Shown here in pieces: positions 62,966 to 64,000 of a DNA stretch of 64,000 nucleotides. Each line of letters begins with the position of its first letter. The first letter of the stretch is position 1. The stretch comes from Bifidobacterium choloepi (GTDB lineage: Bacteria; Actinomycetota; Actinomycetes; Actinomycetales; Bifidobacteriaceae): positions 983,649 through 1,047,648 of the forward strand of contig NZ_VYSG01000001.1 of the NCBI RefSeq assembly GCF_010667615.1, in the 5' to 3' direction. The notes under the pieces were generated by a model. It saw only the letters and a list, made by a program, of their open reading frames with translations. It did not search any database and was not told the origin of the DNA. A program made the translations under genes and the position numbers.

Positions 62966-62971
62966 GGACGG

Positions 62972-64000
62972 TTACGCCTCCTCCTTCTTGGCATGCATGT
63001 TCTTCGGATTGTGGGGATCGTCGGCGGAGAATTCCTCGACTTTCCTGACGTCGAACATTTTCTTGAGCTCGTCAATTCCCACGTCGCCGGCGGCGTCCAG
63101 CGACTGGTCGGCCAGCGAGTAGCTGTCGTCTTCCGGACGCACGTCGCCGGACGGTCGGTCCTGTTCGGCGTCGCCGGACGGCGAGTCGGCCTCGTCGGGA
63201 TGGAACGATGCTTCCGCATCCATGCCGGGAGCCATGTCGGGATGGAAGGGTGATTCTTCCGGGGCCGGTTCGGCATCGCGGGGGTCCGGGAACGGTTCGG
63301 CCGGCGCCGGGGCGTTGGCCCACGGATCGAAGTCGTCGTCCGGATCCGGCACGGCCACCTGCTTGCGGTGATGGGTGGTCTCTGCCGCGGCCTGCGCCGG
63401 AGCGTCCGTTTCCTGCTGGTGGTCGAAGAGGCCGGCAACGGACCGGGCGCCCGCGGGCGTGGCCCAGGGGTCCACGCCGTCGTCGCTCACGCCGGATACG
63501 AAGCGTCCACTGTCCGAGGGCTCGCGGCCCTCGTCACCTCCTTCCGAAGCGTCGGATGATGCATGCTGGCCGCCAGTGGCCTGGCCGTCACTGCGGGAGC
63601 CGCTGTCCGCGGTTGTCGGGGCGACACCGACCGGCGCCTGGCCCTTGAGGCTGTTGCGCAGGTTTTCCTTGAGCAGTTCGGCCTTGATTTTCTGCTGGGC
63701 GGCCGCGTCGAGCTTGCCGAACGGCGGCGCGGCCTGGCCGTCGGCCATCTTCTCGGTCGGTGCCAGCTGGACGCCGTCGCCGAAGAATTCGCGGACCTTG
63801 GCGCGCACGATCTTCTGGACGCTGTTCGTGTTGTCGACCGTTTCCTTGGCGACGGCCAGCGCGAACGCATACTTGCTCAGCGGCTTGTCGAACTTGATCC
63901 ACAGTCGCATGTGACCGGAAGGCCGGTGCATCGACAGCAGCACGCGCGGCACCTTCGTCCGGTTGACGTACTGGGCGACGTCCTCGGGCAGGCTGGCAAC
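62972..64000 (-). CDS. dnaX: DNA polymerase III subunit gamma/tau, C-terminal part (truncated by the window)
   Basis: The frame is open from the window's right edge to the stop at 62972 with no internal break. The visible 342 residues are domain IV/V of tau: L-R-L-W-I-K-F-D-K-P-L-S-K-Y-A-F-A-L-A-V-A-K-E and an acidic Pro/Ser/Asp-rich linker (D-P-W-A-x-P repeats) ending D-E-L-K-K-M-F-D-V-R-K-V-E-E-F. The ATPase domain lies outside. recR follows immediately. The assignment rests on the recR context and the linker composition. Confidence 0.85.
   Translation of the reverse strand, partial: VASLPEDVAQYVNRTKVPRVLLSMHRPSGHMRLWIKFDKPLSKYAFALAVAKETVDNTNSVQKIVRAKVREFFGDGVQLAPTEKMADGQAAPPFGKLDAAAQQKIKAELLKENLRNSLKGQAPVGVAPTTADSGSRSDGQATGGQHASSDASEGGDEGREPSDSGRFVSGVSDDGVDPWATPAGARSVAGLFDHQQETDAPAQAAAETTHHRKQVAVPDPDDDFDPWANAPAPAEPFPDPRDAEPAPEESPFHPDMAPGMDAEASFHPDEADSPSGDAEQDRPSGDVRPEDDSYSLADQSLDAAGDVGIDELKKMFDVRKVEEFSADDPHNPKNMHAKKEEA

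Overview
The window is a gene-dense stretch of a high-GC, low-intron-free bacterial chromosome whose gene set fits an actinobacterium, most probably Bifidobacterium or a close relative. The reasons are the strong preference for G/C at third codon positions, the order dnaX-recR-lysC-ACT protein-asd followed by leuA, a myo-inositol-phosphate synthase, a C69 dipeptidase, divergent ptsI and ptsH, a short actinobacterial-type SRP RNA, and IclR, LacI and GntR regulators. This assignment is inference from gene content; no rRNA gene is present to confirm it. I see no prophage, CRISPR array, rRNA operon or plasmid function.

Layout. 0-7 kb holds translation and repair genes: rimM and trmD on the plus strand, then rsmD, an inserted stand-alone tnpB, recG and rpmB on the minus strand. 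7-15 kb holds a PfkB-fold protein with degenerate catalytic motifs, a 900-residue protein of unknown function, a class I aminotransferase, a lipase-like protein and a TetR regulator. 15-23.5 kb is an envelope block, all minus: mscS, a CPBP protease, a DUF4190 protein, ddl, gpsA, plsC and murA. 23.5-28.3 kb holds an NADH oxidase, leuD, leuC and a divergent IclR regulator that probably controls leuCD. 28.6-37 kb holds a metallophosphoesterase, tRNA-Gln and tRNA-Glu beside gltX, an unrecognised protein, a histidine phosphatase, an MFS transporter, a GtrA protein and a MIF-like tautomerase. 37-46 kb holds fhs, a C69 dipeptidase, a PEBP protein, the PTS phosphorelay genes ptsI and ptsH arranged divergently, and LacI and GntR regulators. 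46-54 kb holds holB, tmk, topA, a PAP2 phosphatase, the SRP RNA and ino1. 54-64 kb holds a class A penicillin-binding protein, leuA with a candidate leader peptide, a DUF5701 protein, asd, a two-gene aspartokinase, recR and the 3' part of dnaX, which runs off the window.

How it works together. Peptidoglycan and membrane synthesis recur: murA, ddl, the class A PBP, gpsA and plsC, with asd and lysC feeding the aspartate branch. Leucine synthesis is spread over leuA and leuCD, each with its own apparent control (a leader peptide and an IclR protein). PTS control appears to converge on LacI-type operators between ptsI and ptsH.

The most unusual signals are not genes. One is a 13-bp palindrome, GGACGAWTCGTCC, that recurs far more often than composition allows and is concentrated in the first 26 kb. 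Another is a family of long perfect palindromes with a shared core at gene 3' ends. A third is a set of two-hairpin elements at other gene ends. Among genes, the solitary tnpB with a readable omegaRNA/guide boundary, the degenerate PfkB protein and a helix-turn-helix tail on topoisomerase I deserve a second look.
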